Source: Bradyrhizobium manausense (GTDB taxonomy: Bacteria; Pseudomonadota; Alphaproteobacteria; Rhizobiales; Xanthobacteraceae). Taken from it: DNA of 64,000 bases. Made by a program: the position numbers and the translations under genes. The stretch is taken from contig NZ_LJYG01000112.1 of assembly GCF_001440035.1 (NCBI RefSeq), forward strand, positions 255,791 to 319,790, read 5' to 3'. The notes under the pieces are model-generated. The model saw only the letters and a program-made list of their open reading frames with translations, searched no databases and was not told where the DNA came from. Below, piece after piece: positions 43,254-51,585 of the stretch; positions within the stretch are counted from its first letter, which is position 1, and each line of letters opens with the position of its first letter.

Positions 43254-44362
43254 GTCGGACTCTCCAAGTTGAGCAAATGATTGTCCCGCAGCAGATCGCG
43301 CCACAACTCGCGCGCGCCGAATGCGCCGGATTTCGAGATGACATCGACGCCGGCCCAGCGGCCACCCTGCAGCGTCGAGCGGGGCAGGCCGGGCACGATG
43401 CGACCCGTAACCTGAAGCGCATGCGCACCGAGCGCAACGCATACGACCTTCAACGTCTCGCCGCCGGCAACGATCAGGGTTCCCGGCGGATCGAGGGCGG
43501 CGGTGAGCGCCGTCAATTCGCGAGCGATCCGTTGCGCGGCCTCGGCGCGCGACAGGTCATCGGGAAGCGCGAATTTCACAAAGGCCACGCCGCCGTCTTC
43601 GAGTTTGCGCTGAACGCGCATGCTGCTTTCACTTTGGGCCAACGAAATTGTCGCCTCACCGCACGCTGCAAGCTGTGCTGCGGTTGCGGCTTGATCCGAG
43701 CCGAACAATCCGAGCACGGGCCTCTTAAGCTCAGGCGAAGCATCGGCGCGATGACTGCGCGCAAGCGCACCGGCCAAACCGCCGCTGCCGCACCAGAGCA
43801 CAGGTCCCGGCAGGCGTCGCCCCATCTCGGCGACGCGGTCGAGATCGAGGTCGCTCTCAGCGTCGAAGACCTGAACACCGCCCTGTGACAGCGTGTCGGA
43901 ACAACCCCGCTGCGCCGCGATGCCCTCCTGCCTTAGCTGGTCCAGCAGATTGTCGCCAACGCGATGCCAGTCGCCCTGCACGGTAAGCGCATATTGCTGG
44001 CCATCGACTGTGCGGCGTCCCTGATAGTCGAAAGCAGGTGCGACCACGCAAGACGCCCAATGGCCGGTGTTCAGGCAAGCGCCGAGTTCGGCCGCCCACG
44101 CACCACGAAGCAGGCTGTCGACTTTCTTGTAGGCGATATCGCCGTCCTGAAGCAGCGGCGCCAGCCGAGTGACGATCTCGACACTCTCGGTCTTCGAACG
44201 CTCGCGAGTGCCGCTGTCAATGGCCAGGCTCCGCGAGACTGACGCAGCGAACGCCTCCGACCAGATCACGTCGAACGGCCCGCACAGGCCGACGAACTCC
44301 GCCGCGGTGTCGAGCGCGCCGGTCAGATCGTCGGCCAGCATACGGGCGCGCGTCATCGCCAT
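43250..44362 (-). CDS. Four-carbon acid-sugar kinase (DUF1537, DtnK/DenK/OtnK family)
   Basis: 370 residues. The N-terminal acid-sugar-binding domain has RMLADDLTGALDTAAEF and IAYKKVDSLLRGAWAAELG; the C-terminal nucleotide domain shows PGTLIVAGGETLKVVCVALG and an IVPGLPRST-like end. The family phosphorylates C4 (and some C5/C6) acid sugars such as D-threonate and D-erythronate. It lies between the lyase-like gene (16-base gap) and the pdxA2-like gene (overlap). The threonate/erythronate choice cannot be made by eye. Confidence 0.88.
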   Translation of the reverse strand: MAMTRARMLADDLTGALDTAAEFVGLCGPFDVIWSEAFAASVSRSLAIDSGTRERSKTESVEIVTRLAPLLQDGDIAYKKVDSLLRGAWAAELGACLNTGHWASCVVAPAFDYQGRRTVDGQQYALTVQGDWHRVGDNLLDQLRQEGIAAQRGCSDTLSQGGVQVFDAESDLDLDRVAEMGRRLPGPVLWCGSGGLAGALARSHRADASPELKRPVLGLFGSDQAATAAQLAACGEATISLAQSESSMRVQRKLEDGGVAFVKFALPDDLSRAEAAQRIARELTALTAALDPPGTLIVAGGETLKVVCVALGAHALQVTGRIVPGLPRSTLQGGRWAGVDVISKSGAFGARELWRDLLRDNHLLNLESPT

Positions 44363-44378
44363 GCCTTGTCGTTAGCCT

Positions 44379-45329
44379 CTAAGCGGCTTTCGCGAATGCT
44401 GCGGCACTCGCGAGCAATTCTTTCACTTGAGCAGCCGGCAAGGTCTCAAGCGGCGGCCGCAGCCGCTGCCAGCCGGCGTGACCTGTGCGCTCGGCCATCA
44501 GCGCCTTCAGCGACGGCATCTGCGCGAAGCGCGAGACCAGCTCGCGCGCCTTGACGATGCGCGCCTGCGCTGCAGCGAGGCTTGCATCGCCGTCGCTGTC
44601 GCGGAAATGCTTGAAGACATAGGCAAGGTCGCGGGCGACGAGGTTCGAGGTCGCGGTGATGCAGCCCGCGCCGCCCTTGCGCAGCAGCGGCAGCAGCAGC
44701 GGGTCGGCGCCCGTCAGCACCGCAAAGCCCGGGAAACGCTCGACCATCGCGGTCATGTTGGCGAAGTCGCCCGAGGAATCCTTGATGCCGACGATGGTCG
44801 ACGGATAGTCCTTGCGCAGCCGCTCGATCAGCGCATGCGAGATCGGCTGCATCGACATCTGCGGGATGTGATAGAGCACGATCCTGAGCCTGGGATTGGC
44901 GATGCGCTGGATGATCTCGCTGTAGGCGGCATAGACGCCGTCGTCGCTGACGTTCTTGTAATAGAACGGCGGCAGCATCACCACGGTCTCGACGCCGACC
45001 GACAGCGCGTGGCGCGTCAACGCAACAGTCTCGGTGAAGGCCGCGACGCCGGTGCCCGGCAGCAACTGGTTGGGCTTGATGCCGCCAGCGATCACGGCCT
45101 GCAACAATGCGGTCCGCTCGGAGACCGAGAAGGAGTTCGCCTCCCCCGTCGTGCCGAGCATCGCGATGGCGTCGCAGCCTTCTTCCAGCAGATAGCGGCA
45201 ATGCGCGATGAAGCGCGCGTGATCAGGCGCGAGCTCGGCGTCGAGCGGCGTCAGCGCGGCGGAGAAAACGCCATGCGGATGCAAGGACTGTGAGTGCACG
45301 GAGTTGGGTTGCAGCGATGATGTCGACAA
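44379..45329 (-). CDS. DapA/NAL-superfamily aldolase or dehydratase
   Basis: 316 residues from a TTG ending at 45329, chosen because GGAGG lies 5 bases upstream; an in-frame ATG at 45470 would add 47 unlikely residues. Class I pyruvate-aldolase fold: GTTGEANSFS motif, Tyr153 in IVLYHIPQ and Schiff-base Lys183 in IVGIKDSSGDF. Relatives split or dehydrate 2-keto-3-deoxy acids or make dihydrodipicolinate. The neighbouring C4-acid kinase and PdxA2-like gene suggest a catabolic role rather than lysine synthesis. The substrate is unknown. Confidence 0.85.
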   Translation of the reverse strand: MSTSSLQPNSVHSQSLHPHGVFSAALTPLDAELAPDHARFIAHCRYLLEEGCDAIAMLGTTGEANSFSVSERTALLQAVIAGGIKPNQLLPGTGVAAFTETVALTRHALSVGVETVVMLPPFYYKNVSDDGVYAAYSEIIQRIANPRLRIVLYHIPQMSMQPISHALIERLRKDYPSTIVGIKDSSGDFANMTAMVERFPGFAVLTGADPLLLPLLRKGGAGCITATSNLVARDLAYVFKHFRDSDGDASLAAAQARIVKARELVSRFAQMPSLKALMAERTGHAGWQRLRPPLETLPAAQVKELLASAAAFAKAA

Positions 45330-45633
45330 AGCTTCCTCCGATCGTTGGATCGACGTTGCTCGAAATGCGAACATCCGTGATCTGATCCGTTGGTAAGAGC
45401 CGGCCGCCGCGGCGTCAACGGCCGCGGCCGTCATGGCAGGGCATTCGGGCACGGCCAAGGTCGAGAACAAGGCGGCGAAGCGCTCATCGTCACCGTGGAC
45501 GTGATGCGTACGACATGCCGACCCTTCCGCGAGCAGGCGCCGCTGCAGCTGATGCGGCTGCCGGGCCCGGTGCAGGATCTCGCCATCGGGCCGGAACTAT
45601 TGCGATGATCGCGGGATGCGGTCCTGGCGGCCG
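45330..45633. other. Gene-free stretch upstream of the DapA-like gene
   Basis: About 300 bases with no frame that has both a ribosome site and a sensible composition. It should hold the promoter of the acid-sugar operon; no LacI- or GntR-type operator match was recognised in it. Confidence 0.4.
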
Positions 45634-45837
45634 CTATTCCGGGACGAGCGTCGCAAGCCCGGCTTCGATGATGCTGATTTCCTCGCTGACCTGCGCGATG
45701 GCCTGCTTCGGGTCGACACCGGTCACGGTCACCAATTGCCGCAGGAGGTCCTGGCGATGCGTCAAAATACCTTCGAGCGCACGGCGATCGTTCAGCCTCA
45801 CATAGCCCTCGACGATCAGTTCAACGGAACGCGACAT
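45634..45837 (-). CDS. Small helical protein of unknown function
   Basis: 67 residues from the ATG ending at 45837 (MSRSVELIVEGYVRLNDRRALE); the upstream ribosome site is weak, and a longer frame to 45918 is possible. The protein is predicted helical throughout (LTHRQDLLRQLV, then VSEEISIIEAGLATLV). No family was recognised. It stands alone between the acid-sugar operon and the RNase Z gene. Confidence 0.55.
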   Translation of the reverse strand: MSRSVELIVEGYVRLNDRRALEGILTHRQDLLRQLVTVTGVDPKQAIAQVSEEISIIEAGLATLVPE

Positions 45838-45956
45838 CAATACTCTCAATACAACCTGATTTCTGATCTCGCGAAAATACCGCGCTGGCGCGCAGCTGCG
45901 GGAATGAAGTCGCGTCAACCTTGACAGGTAAGATTAACGACCGTGCAACGCACTGC

Positions 45957-46862
45957 CTAAACAGTGATACGATCCAGATCAGCGGCGATCCTGACGCTCG
46001 GGAAGATCCTTGCAGCTTCGGCCAGGATCTCGTCGTCCCCATAACGACCCGACAGATGGGTCAGAACGAGCTGCCGGACGTTGTTGGCAGCCGCGAACCG
46101 CGCCGCCTCTGCTGCCGTGAGGTGGCCGTAATCTCGCGCCGTCGCAGCATCCTTGTGCAGGAACGTCGCCTCGATCACGAGCAGATCGGCAGCCGCGACC
46201 TGCGTCGAAAGACCCTCGGTGGTCTCGGTGTCGCCGATCACGACCAGCTTCTTGCCGCCGCTTGGCGGCCCCAGAACATCCTCCGGGTCAATCGTCCGGC
46301 CGCCTTCAACGACGATCGGCCGACCTGCGGCCAGCTCACCGCGCATGGGTCCATCGGGCACACCAAGTGCTGAGAGACGATCAGACAACAGATGACGGCG
46401 CGCCGGACTCTGGAATGAGAAGCCAAAACTGTCGGTGTCGCGATGGCGGACCGGAAAGCAGTCGATGCTGAAGTCGCCTGCGTTGATGACCTGCCCTTCC
46501 GACAGGGGCACAAACTCCAGTGCTATCGGCGCCCTTCCCGCGCCCCACAGGCCTGCAAGCATGCGGATCACGATATCGAGCGTTGCGGGCCCGCCATGGA
46601 TGGTCATCACGTCGGAAGTCTGCCGAAGCCCCATCGTCGAGAAGAGACCGGGGATGCCCAGCACGTGATCGAGATGTCCATGCGTGAGAAGAATGCGATC
46701 GAGCCGCCGAAAGCCGGCGCCACTTCGCAGCAACTGGCGCTGCGTTCCCTCCCCGCAATCGATCAGCATGCGCGTGCCCGCGGCCTCGAGCAGGAGCGCC
46801 GGATGATTGCGTTCAGCAGACGGAACGCTTGCGGAGGTGCCAAGGAATGTCAGGGCGAACAT
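45957..46862 (-). CDS. rnz: Ribonuclease Z-like metallo-beta-lactamase-fold hydrolase
   Basis: 301 residues. MBL motif THGHLDH (His61, His63, Asp65, His66) with the RNase Z N-terminus FLGTSASVPSAERNHPALLLE and LLIDCGEGTQ, and later VIGDTETTE and THLSGRY with the exosite-like insertion at 160-200. RNase Z trims tRNA 3' ends where CCA is absent, and the same fold covers other phosphodiesterases. The nearby tRNA-Gln already carries CCA in DNA. ATG ends at 46862. Confidence 0.85.
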   Translation of the reverse strand: MFALTFLGTSASVPSAERNHPALLLEAAGTRMLIDCGEGTQRQLLRSGAGFRRLDRILLTHGHLDHVLGIPGLFSTMGLRQTSDVMTIHGGPATLDIVIRMLAGLWGAGRAPIALEFVPLSEGQVINAGDFSIDCFPVRHRDTDSFGFSFQSPARRHLLSDRLSALGVPDGPMRGELAAGRPIVVEGGRTIDPEDVLGPPSGGKKLVVIGDTETTEGLSTQVAAADLLVIEATFLHKDAATARDYGHLTAAEAARFAAANNVRQLVLTHLSGRYGDDEILAEAARIFPSVRIAADLDRITV

Positions 46863-46910
46863 GGTGGTCAGTTGTCCAGCGGATCGGCCGAGGCCCGCCC
46901 CCAGACGGCC

Positions 46911-47894
46911 TCACCGTCCCCAATGCCACGTGAGCAGCAGTGCGTATAGCCCCATTGATGCGGCATAGAGTGCAGCAAGCAGTGCGTAGCCCGCAATCTG
47001 ACGGCCAAACGCGGCCTTCGGCGCGATCCACCAATCGAGCGACTTGAACGCAGTAGGCACGAGCCACCAGCCGAGCAGCTGAGTGCTGACGAGATTGCCG
47101 ACGAAGAGCGACAGCCAGATCGGCACCCCATGGCTGTCGATCAGCGGATGGCTGATGAAAGTGCCCCAGAGATAGACCACGGGATAGAGCACCAAGAGGA
47201 CGATGAGGTTGCTCTTCCAGATCAGGTTCAAACTTTGCTCGGGGGCCTGGGCCTTGCCGGCCGGGAACCAGAAATTGAAGCCGTAGCTTGCCCTCTTCAC
47301 GCTCATGCCGGCGTTGAAGCGCGCACCCTCTTTCAGCAGCGTCTGCCGCAAGGGCGAGTCCAGCCAGGCGCTGAGGTTCGCATCGCTGTCGAACGACAGG
47401 ATGATGATCCACTCATCGTGCAGGCCCGGAATCGGCCGCTCGATCTTGTGGCGGAGGAATCCCTTGAACTCGGCTTCTGCGGCCTGAATGCGCTGCTGCC
47501 ATTTGAGGAAGGCGTCCTCCAACCCAGCTGGCACCTTGAAGGAAATGACGGCGGAGACGGCGCTGTCGCGCTCGACGCCGGTATCGGGCAGGATATGGAC
47601 ATCCTCCGAACCGACGAAGTAGCGCTGCACCTCCGCGATCAGCTTCGCCCGCACCTCGCTCTGAAGCCAGGCGCGCGCCGCGGCCGGGCTCGCAAAACGC
47701 ACGATCGTCACCCAGTCGACATGCGCCGGCGGCTGTGGCGGAACCACCTCCTGGCCGAGAAAGCCGGGCCATGCCTTGAGCACCTCGCCCACCTCGCCGT
47801 TCCATCGGGCGAAGGCGGCAAAGCCATCGTCGGCGATCCGGCGCTGGATGACGAGTGCGACCGCCTGACCGGCCTTGTCGGGTGATCCGTTCAT
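46911..47894 (-). CDS. Membrane protein with two tandem antibiotic-biosynthesis-monooxygenase (ABM) domains
   Basis: 327 residues. Two ferredoxin-like ABM repeats are visible: residues 10-100 (VALVIQRRIADDGFAAFARW... GQEVVPP) and 110-205 (SAVISFKVPAGLEDAFLKWQQ... IIILSFDSDANLSAWLDSPLR). Three membrane helices follow (IVLLVLYPVVYLWGTFI, WLSLFVGNLVSTQLLGWWLVP, YALLAALYAASMGLYALLL). ABM domains act on quinones or haem or only bind them; a membrane-tied pair suggests a quinone-related job, but no activity is proven for this layout. It lies between guanine deaminase and RNase Z genes. Confidence 0.8.
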   Translation of the reverse strand: MNGSPDKAGQAVALVIQRRIADDGFAAFARWNGEVGEVLKAWPGFLGQEVVPPQPPAHVDWVTIVRFASPAAARAWLQSEVRAKLIAEVQRYFVGSEDVHILPDTGVERDSAVSAVISFKVPAGLEDAFLKWQQRIQAAEAEFKGFLRHKIERPIPGLHDEWIIILSFDSDANLSAWLDSPLRQTLLKEGARFNAGMSVKRASYGFNFWFPAGKAQAPEQSLNLIWKSNLIVLLVLYPVVYLWGTFISHPLIDSHGVPIWLSLFVGNLVSTQLLGWWLVPTAFKSLDWWIAPKAAFGRQIAGYALLAALYAASMGLYALLLTWHWGR

Positions 47895-47904
47895 CGCGTC
47901 CGTT

Positions 47905-49302
47905 TCAGCTCTTCTTGTAGAGACGCTTGCCCATCACCCAGGTCTCGTCGACGCAGCGATCGTCACCGACCATCATGACGGCGAACAGCATGCTCGCGGC
48001 CTCGTCCATCGTGCGCGGACCGGCGCCGTCGGCGATCAGCGACTGGTGCCAGGCTTGCGCGATTTGCCCGCCGTTGGGATCGAGTGCGACGAAATCGGCC
48101 TCCTTGCCCGGCTCGAAATTGCCGAGCCTGTCGTCGATATAGAGACCTTCCGCCCCGCCGAGCGTGATCGACCAGAAGCCACGATAGGGCGAGAGCTTGT
48201 TGCGCTCGGCTTCGGCAAGATCCTTTCGCGCCGGATCAATGCTGCCATCGAGCAGCGTGTTGTTGCACATACCGACCTTGTAGGCGTCATCTAACACGGA
48301 GATCATCGAGAAGCGGTTGCCGCCGCCGACGTCGGTGCCGAACGACATTTTCACGCGATGCTCCGGATCGGTGGCGCGGCCGAGGCGGAACAGGCCGCTG
48401 CCGAGAAACAGGTTCGAGCACGGGCAGAACACTACCGCCGCCCCCTTCTTCGACATGCGGCGGAACTCGTTGTTCGAGAGGTAGACGCCGTGGCCGCCGG
48501 AGAATTTTGGGCCGACCAGATCGAACTTCTCGTAGACGCCGAGATAGTCCTGGCAGTCCGGATGCTCGACCAGCACCCCAGTGCACTCGGCCGGGTTCTC
48601 GGAGATGTGGGTATTGACCCAGCAGTCGGGATGCTCGTGCTTGAGGCGCTGGCACGCCTTCAGCAGCTCCGGCGAGGCGCCGAAAGCAAAGCGCGGCGTG
48701 ATGGCATAGAGGTTGCGGCCCTTGTTGTGGTACTGGGCGATCAGCCGCTTGCTGTCGCGATAGAAATTCTCGGGAGTATCGATGAAATCGGCGGGTGCGT
48801 TGCGATCGATCCCGGTGAGGCCGGCGATAACGCGCATGTTGCGGCGAGCCGCTTCCTCGAACAGCTCTTCGGTCGAGACCGGCGAGGAGCTGGTGAAGGC
48901 CTGGCAGGTGGTGGTGCCGGACGCCAGCAGCGCGTCGAGGAAACGCTTCACGCCCTCGCGCGCGTAGTTGCGATCGCGGTACTTGAGCTCTTCCGGATAG
49001 ACCCACTTCTGCAGCCAGGGCAGCAGCTGCTCGCCATAGGCGCCTAACACGCGGGTCTGCGGCAAATGGATATGACCGTCGATGAAGCCGGGGACGATGA
49101 TGCGGTCCTTGATGTCGGTGATCTCGACGCCCGGATGCGCGGCCGCGATCTTCTCGTAGGGCCCGAACGCCTTGATGATGCCGTCGGTGACGACCATGAG
49201 GCCGTCCTGATGGAAGCGCGCTGCGGCCTGCTCGTTGCCGACGTGCTTCCAGGGATCGTCGACGAAGTCGAAGAACGTGCCGCGAATACCCACTGTGGTC
49301 AT
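47905..49302 (-). CDS. guaD: Guanine deaminase
   Basis: 465 residues from the ATG ending at 49302. Amidohydrolase motif PGFIDGHIHLPQTRVLG holds the first two metal His, then VNTHISENPAEC, GHGVYLSN and SFGTDVGGGNRFSM with the catalytic Asp; YGEQLLPWLQKWVYPEE is the guanine deaminase signature. It converts guanine to xanthine and ammonia. The start overlaps the end of the transporter gene by four bases (49299-49302), so the two are coupled; the downstream ABM protein begins 10 bases after its stop. Confidence 0.92.
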   Translation of the reverse strand: MTTVGIRGTFFDFVDDPWKHVGNEQAAARFHQDGLMVVTDGIIKAFGPYEKIAAAHPGVEITDIKDRIIVPGFIDGHIHLPQTRVLGAYGEQLLPWLQKWVYPEELKYRDRNYAREGVKRFLDALLASGTTTCQAFTSSSPVSTEELFEEAARRNMRVIAGLTGIDRNAPADFIDTPENFYRDSKRLIAQYHNKGRNLYAITPRFAFGASPELLKACQRLKHEHPDCWVNTHISENPAECTGVLVEHPDCQDYLGVYEKFDLVGPKFSGGHGVYLSNNEFRRMSKKGAAVVFCPCSNLFLGSGLFRLGRATDPEHRVKMSFGTDVGGGNRFSMISVLDDAYKVGMCNNTLLDGSIDPARKDLAEAERNKLSPYRGFWSITLGGAEGLYIDDRLGNFEPGKEADFVALDPNGGQIAQAWHQSLIADGAGPRTMDEAASMLFAVMMVGDDRCVDETWVMGKRLYKKS

Positions 49303-50534
49303 GACGTGATTCCTTCTTGTGTCTGGGTGGCCTGGCGCGCCGCGGGCAACGAGATCGCGAGCAGCACGCCAGCGATGGCGCAGAGGCCGAGATAGAGCAG
49401 TCCGATCGGCGCCTGTGTCTCTTCGGGCAACACCGCCGCGATCGCCATGGCGCCGCTGACGGCGAGATAGCAAAGCGCGCTGATGAGGCCGCCGATCAGG
49501 CCATGGTCCCGCTCGAACAGGCCGAGCCCCATGCCGTACATCATCGGGCACAGCACGCCGCAGCCGCCGAGCACCAGCGCGCCGCCCAGTGTGATCGACA
49601 CGAAGTCGAGGCCGAGCGTCATGCCTGTTCCGGTCAGGACGCCGGCGCCGGCAACAAACAGCGCGAAGGCGCCGAAGCCGAGCAGCCGGGCCGGCAAAAG
49701 CTGCGCGAAATGCGCGCAGCCGAGTTCGCCGGCGAGATTGACGCCGCCAAGGCCGAGCGCGACGAGGCCGTAGATGGCCGCGGAGTAACCGAGCCCTGTC
49801 TGATAGAAGAACGGCGCGACGACGCCGAACGCCAACTGCGCGCTGGCGGCCGCAGCGAAGACCAGCACGAAGGCGAGGAAGCCCGGACGCAGCAGCGCAT
49901 CGCGCAGGATGCCCGCGGTGCGGCGCGGATCGAATGGCGCCCGTCGTTCGGCTGGCAGCGTCTCGGGCAGGAGGAACACGACGATCATGGCGACGGTGCT
50001 TGCGGCGATGGCGATGACGATGAAGACACCGCGCCAGGATGTGAGGTCGACGATGAAGCCGCCGGCCGCCGGCGCAAGCACGGGTGCGAGCCCCCAGGCG
50101 GCGCCAAGCAGACCGGAGATCGCGGTCAGCTCACGGCCGCGATAGCAGTCGGCGGCAACCGCATAGGCGACCACGAGGCAGGTGCAGCCGCCGATGCCTT
50201 GCAGGAAACGCAAGCCCAGCAGCAGCGAGGCGCTGGTGGCCATGGCACAGGCGACGCTCATGGCGATGAGCATCGAAAGACCCGCGAGCAGGACGTTGCG
50301 ACGCCCGAGCGTATCGGAGGCAATGCCGACAGGCACCAGCGCGAGGCTCATGCCGAGCATATAAGCGGTGACGGTGTTCTGCATCGACGCGGAGTCGGTC
50401 GCCAGATCCACCACCATCTGCGGCAGGCCCGGCGTATAGGCATCGAGCGGAATCTGGCTGAACGGCACGACGCACAGCAGGATCGGCACGATCCCCCGCT
50501 TGGCGCGACCGGCGTCCGAAGCAAGTGCAGTCAT
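49299..50534 (-). CDS. Bcr/CflA-type MFS transporter
   Basis: 411 residues from the ATG ending at 50534 (MTALASDAGRAKRG); a longer TTG start ends at 50582. Twelve helices with the MFS motif GIASDTLGRRNVLLAGL after TM2 and ACAMATSASLLLGLRFLQGIGG. The Bcr/CflA group exports drugs such as bicyclomycin, but coupling to guanine deaminase suggests a link to purines or purine analogues. The pair may form one operon. Confidence 0.88.
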   Translation of the reverse strand: MTALASDAGRAKRGIVPILLCVVPFSQIPLDAYTPGLPQMVVDLATDSASMQNTVTAYMLGMSLALVPVGIASDTLGRRNVLLAGLSMLIAMSVACAMATSASLLLGLRFLQGIGGCTCLVVAYAVAADCYRGRELTAISGLLGAAWGLAPVLAPAAGGFIVDLTSWRGVFIVIAIAASTVAMIVVFLLPETLPAERRAPFDPRRTAGILRDALLRPGFLAFVLVFAAAASAQLAFGVVAPFFYQTGLGYSAAIYGLVALGLGGVNLAGELGCAHFAQLLPARLLGFGAFALFVAGAGVLTGTGMTLGLDFVSITLGGALVLGGCGVLCPMMYGMGLGLFERDHGLIGGLISALCYLAVSGAMAIAAVLPEETQAPIGLLYLGLCAIAGVLLAISLPAARQATQTQEGITS

Positions 50535-50956
50535 GAACAACGCCCCCACAGTGCCCGCGGGCACCGTCTTTCGTGCGCGCAATGAGACGCGACGATGCGG
50601 GTTGCGGGTCTTGACGCGCGGGACCGTGTCACAACTTTATGTAGAAATTCTTAGAGGTCCGGTTTCGATGCGCGCAGCCGTTGTTCGGGCGCCTTGCGGC
50701 GTGAGGACGCCCGGTCGAAAACGCGAAAACAACCCCATGCACAGTACAAATCATTGGCGAATTTCGCGTCTCGCGCCGCGCGCCGCGCTGACGCCGGGAG
50801 GCTTGACACGTCGGGCAAAACAGGCGCGCGATGGCATAATCTCCAGTCGCGAATCCGCAATCGCTCCGAACCATTAACTGTTCGGAAGCCATCGCCGTTG
50901 CGAACGCGGCGCGCCCCGGACGTCGCGAGGAGCCGCATCGCTTTCGCCGAATTCGG
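50535..50956. other. Gene-free divergent control region
   Basis: About 420 bases between the MFS gene and the winged-helix gene. It holds TTGACA at 50803-50808 without a matching -10 at 17 bases, and a local AGAAATTCT palindrome near 50642. No protein-coding frame with a ribosome site was found. Confidence 0.4.
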
Positions 50957-50964
50957 GTGTGGGG

Positions 50965-50970
50965 TATAAT
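50965..50970 (+). promoter_or_regulatory. -10 box before the winged-helix gene
   Basis: A perfect TATAAT lies at 50965-50970, 20 bases before the ATG at 50990. A matching -35 is weak (TTTCGC 17 bases upstream). If used, transcription starts near 50977 and the GTG frame start at 50957 is excluded. Confidence 0.4.
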
Positions 50971-50989
50971 AACGGCGGTGCCGGGCCTG

Positions 50990-51466
50990 ATGAACGCCCG
51001 GGAGCAATCCCCGTGGAGGCGCGGGTTGGACGAAGTCAGGTTTGAACGAGCCAGATCGGGCACTCGCCCGCATGCGATCAGAATGGCGCGGCAGCGACTG
51101 GTGCTCTGCCGTCTCATGATCGAGATCATGCGGAGCCTCCACGGGACTTACGCGCCCAAGAACGAGCCGTTTGGGACCAGATTGGAGACCTTCTTCATAG
51201 GTCTTTGCGTTGCTCTCGGACAGTTCGAGCAGAAACCCTTCTCGGTCACCAAGATAGCCGCCTTTATGCATGTCCCCCGCACGACCGTCATCAGAAGGCT
51301 TGAGCAGCTGCAAAGCTGGGGCCTGGTTCAACGGCAGGGCAAGAAGTACTACATGGATGAGCTGGCGCTTAACTCTCTCCTTGGGTTGAAAAGCTATCGG
51401 CGGATCCGAGGACTTATCGAGAAGGCACGAGCGGAGTTGACCGTTTTGGACACTTTGCCGGATTGA
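50990..51466 (+). CDS. Winged-helix (MarR-like) transcriptional regulator
   Basis: 158 residues from the ATG at 50990, downstream of the TATAAT; an in-frame GTG at 50957 is an alternative and later ATGs (51083) are possible. Residues 60-140 hold a winged helix: LETFFIGLCVALGQFEQKPFSVTKIAAFMHVPRTTVIRRLEQLQSWGLVQRQGKKYYM. The rest gives no known effector domain. It precedes a sensor kinase gene by 119 bases, so it might control it or the divergent transporter. Confidence 0.7.
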   Translation: MNAREQSPWRRGLDEVRFERARSGTRPHAIRMARQRLVLCRLMIEIMRSLHGTYAPKNEPFGTRLETFFIGLCVALGQFEQKPFSVTKIAAFMHVPRTTVIRRLEQLQSWGLVQRQGKKYYMDELALNSLLGLKSYRRIRGLIEKARAELTVLDTLPD

Positions 51467-51585
51467 CTTGAGGTGAGCCCGAGTCGATGACTTGTGGGTC
51501 CGGCACAGCGAGTGGCTGGCTCGAATTCTCCTTCACTTGATTCTTTGGACGTCGTCGCAGATCGGCGGCAGAACGGAGCCGGCCG

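Noticed and set aside
50803..50840. TTGACA with CATAAT as a promoter
   Set aside because: The spacing is 26 bases, far from 17, so the two are probably unrelated.
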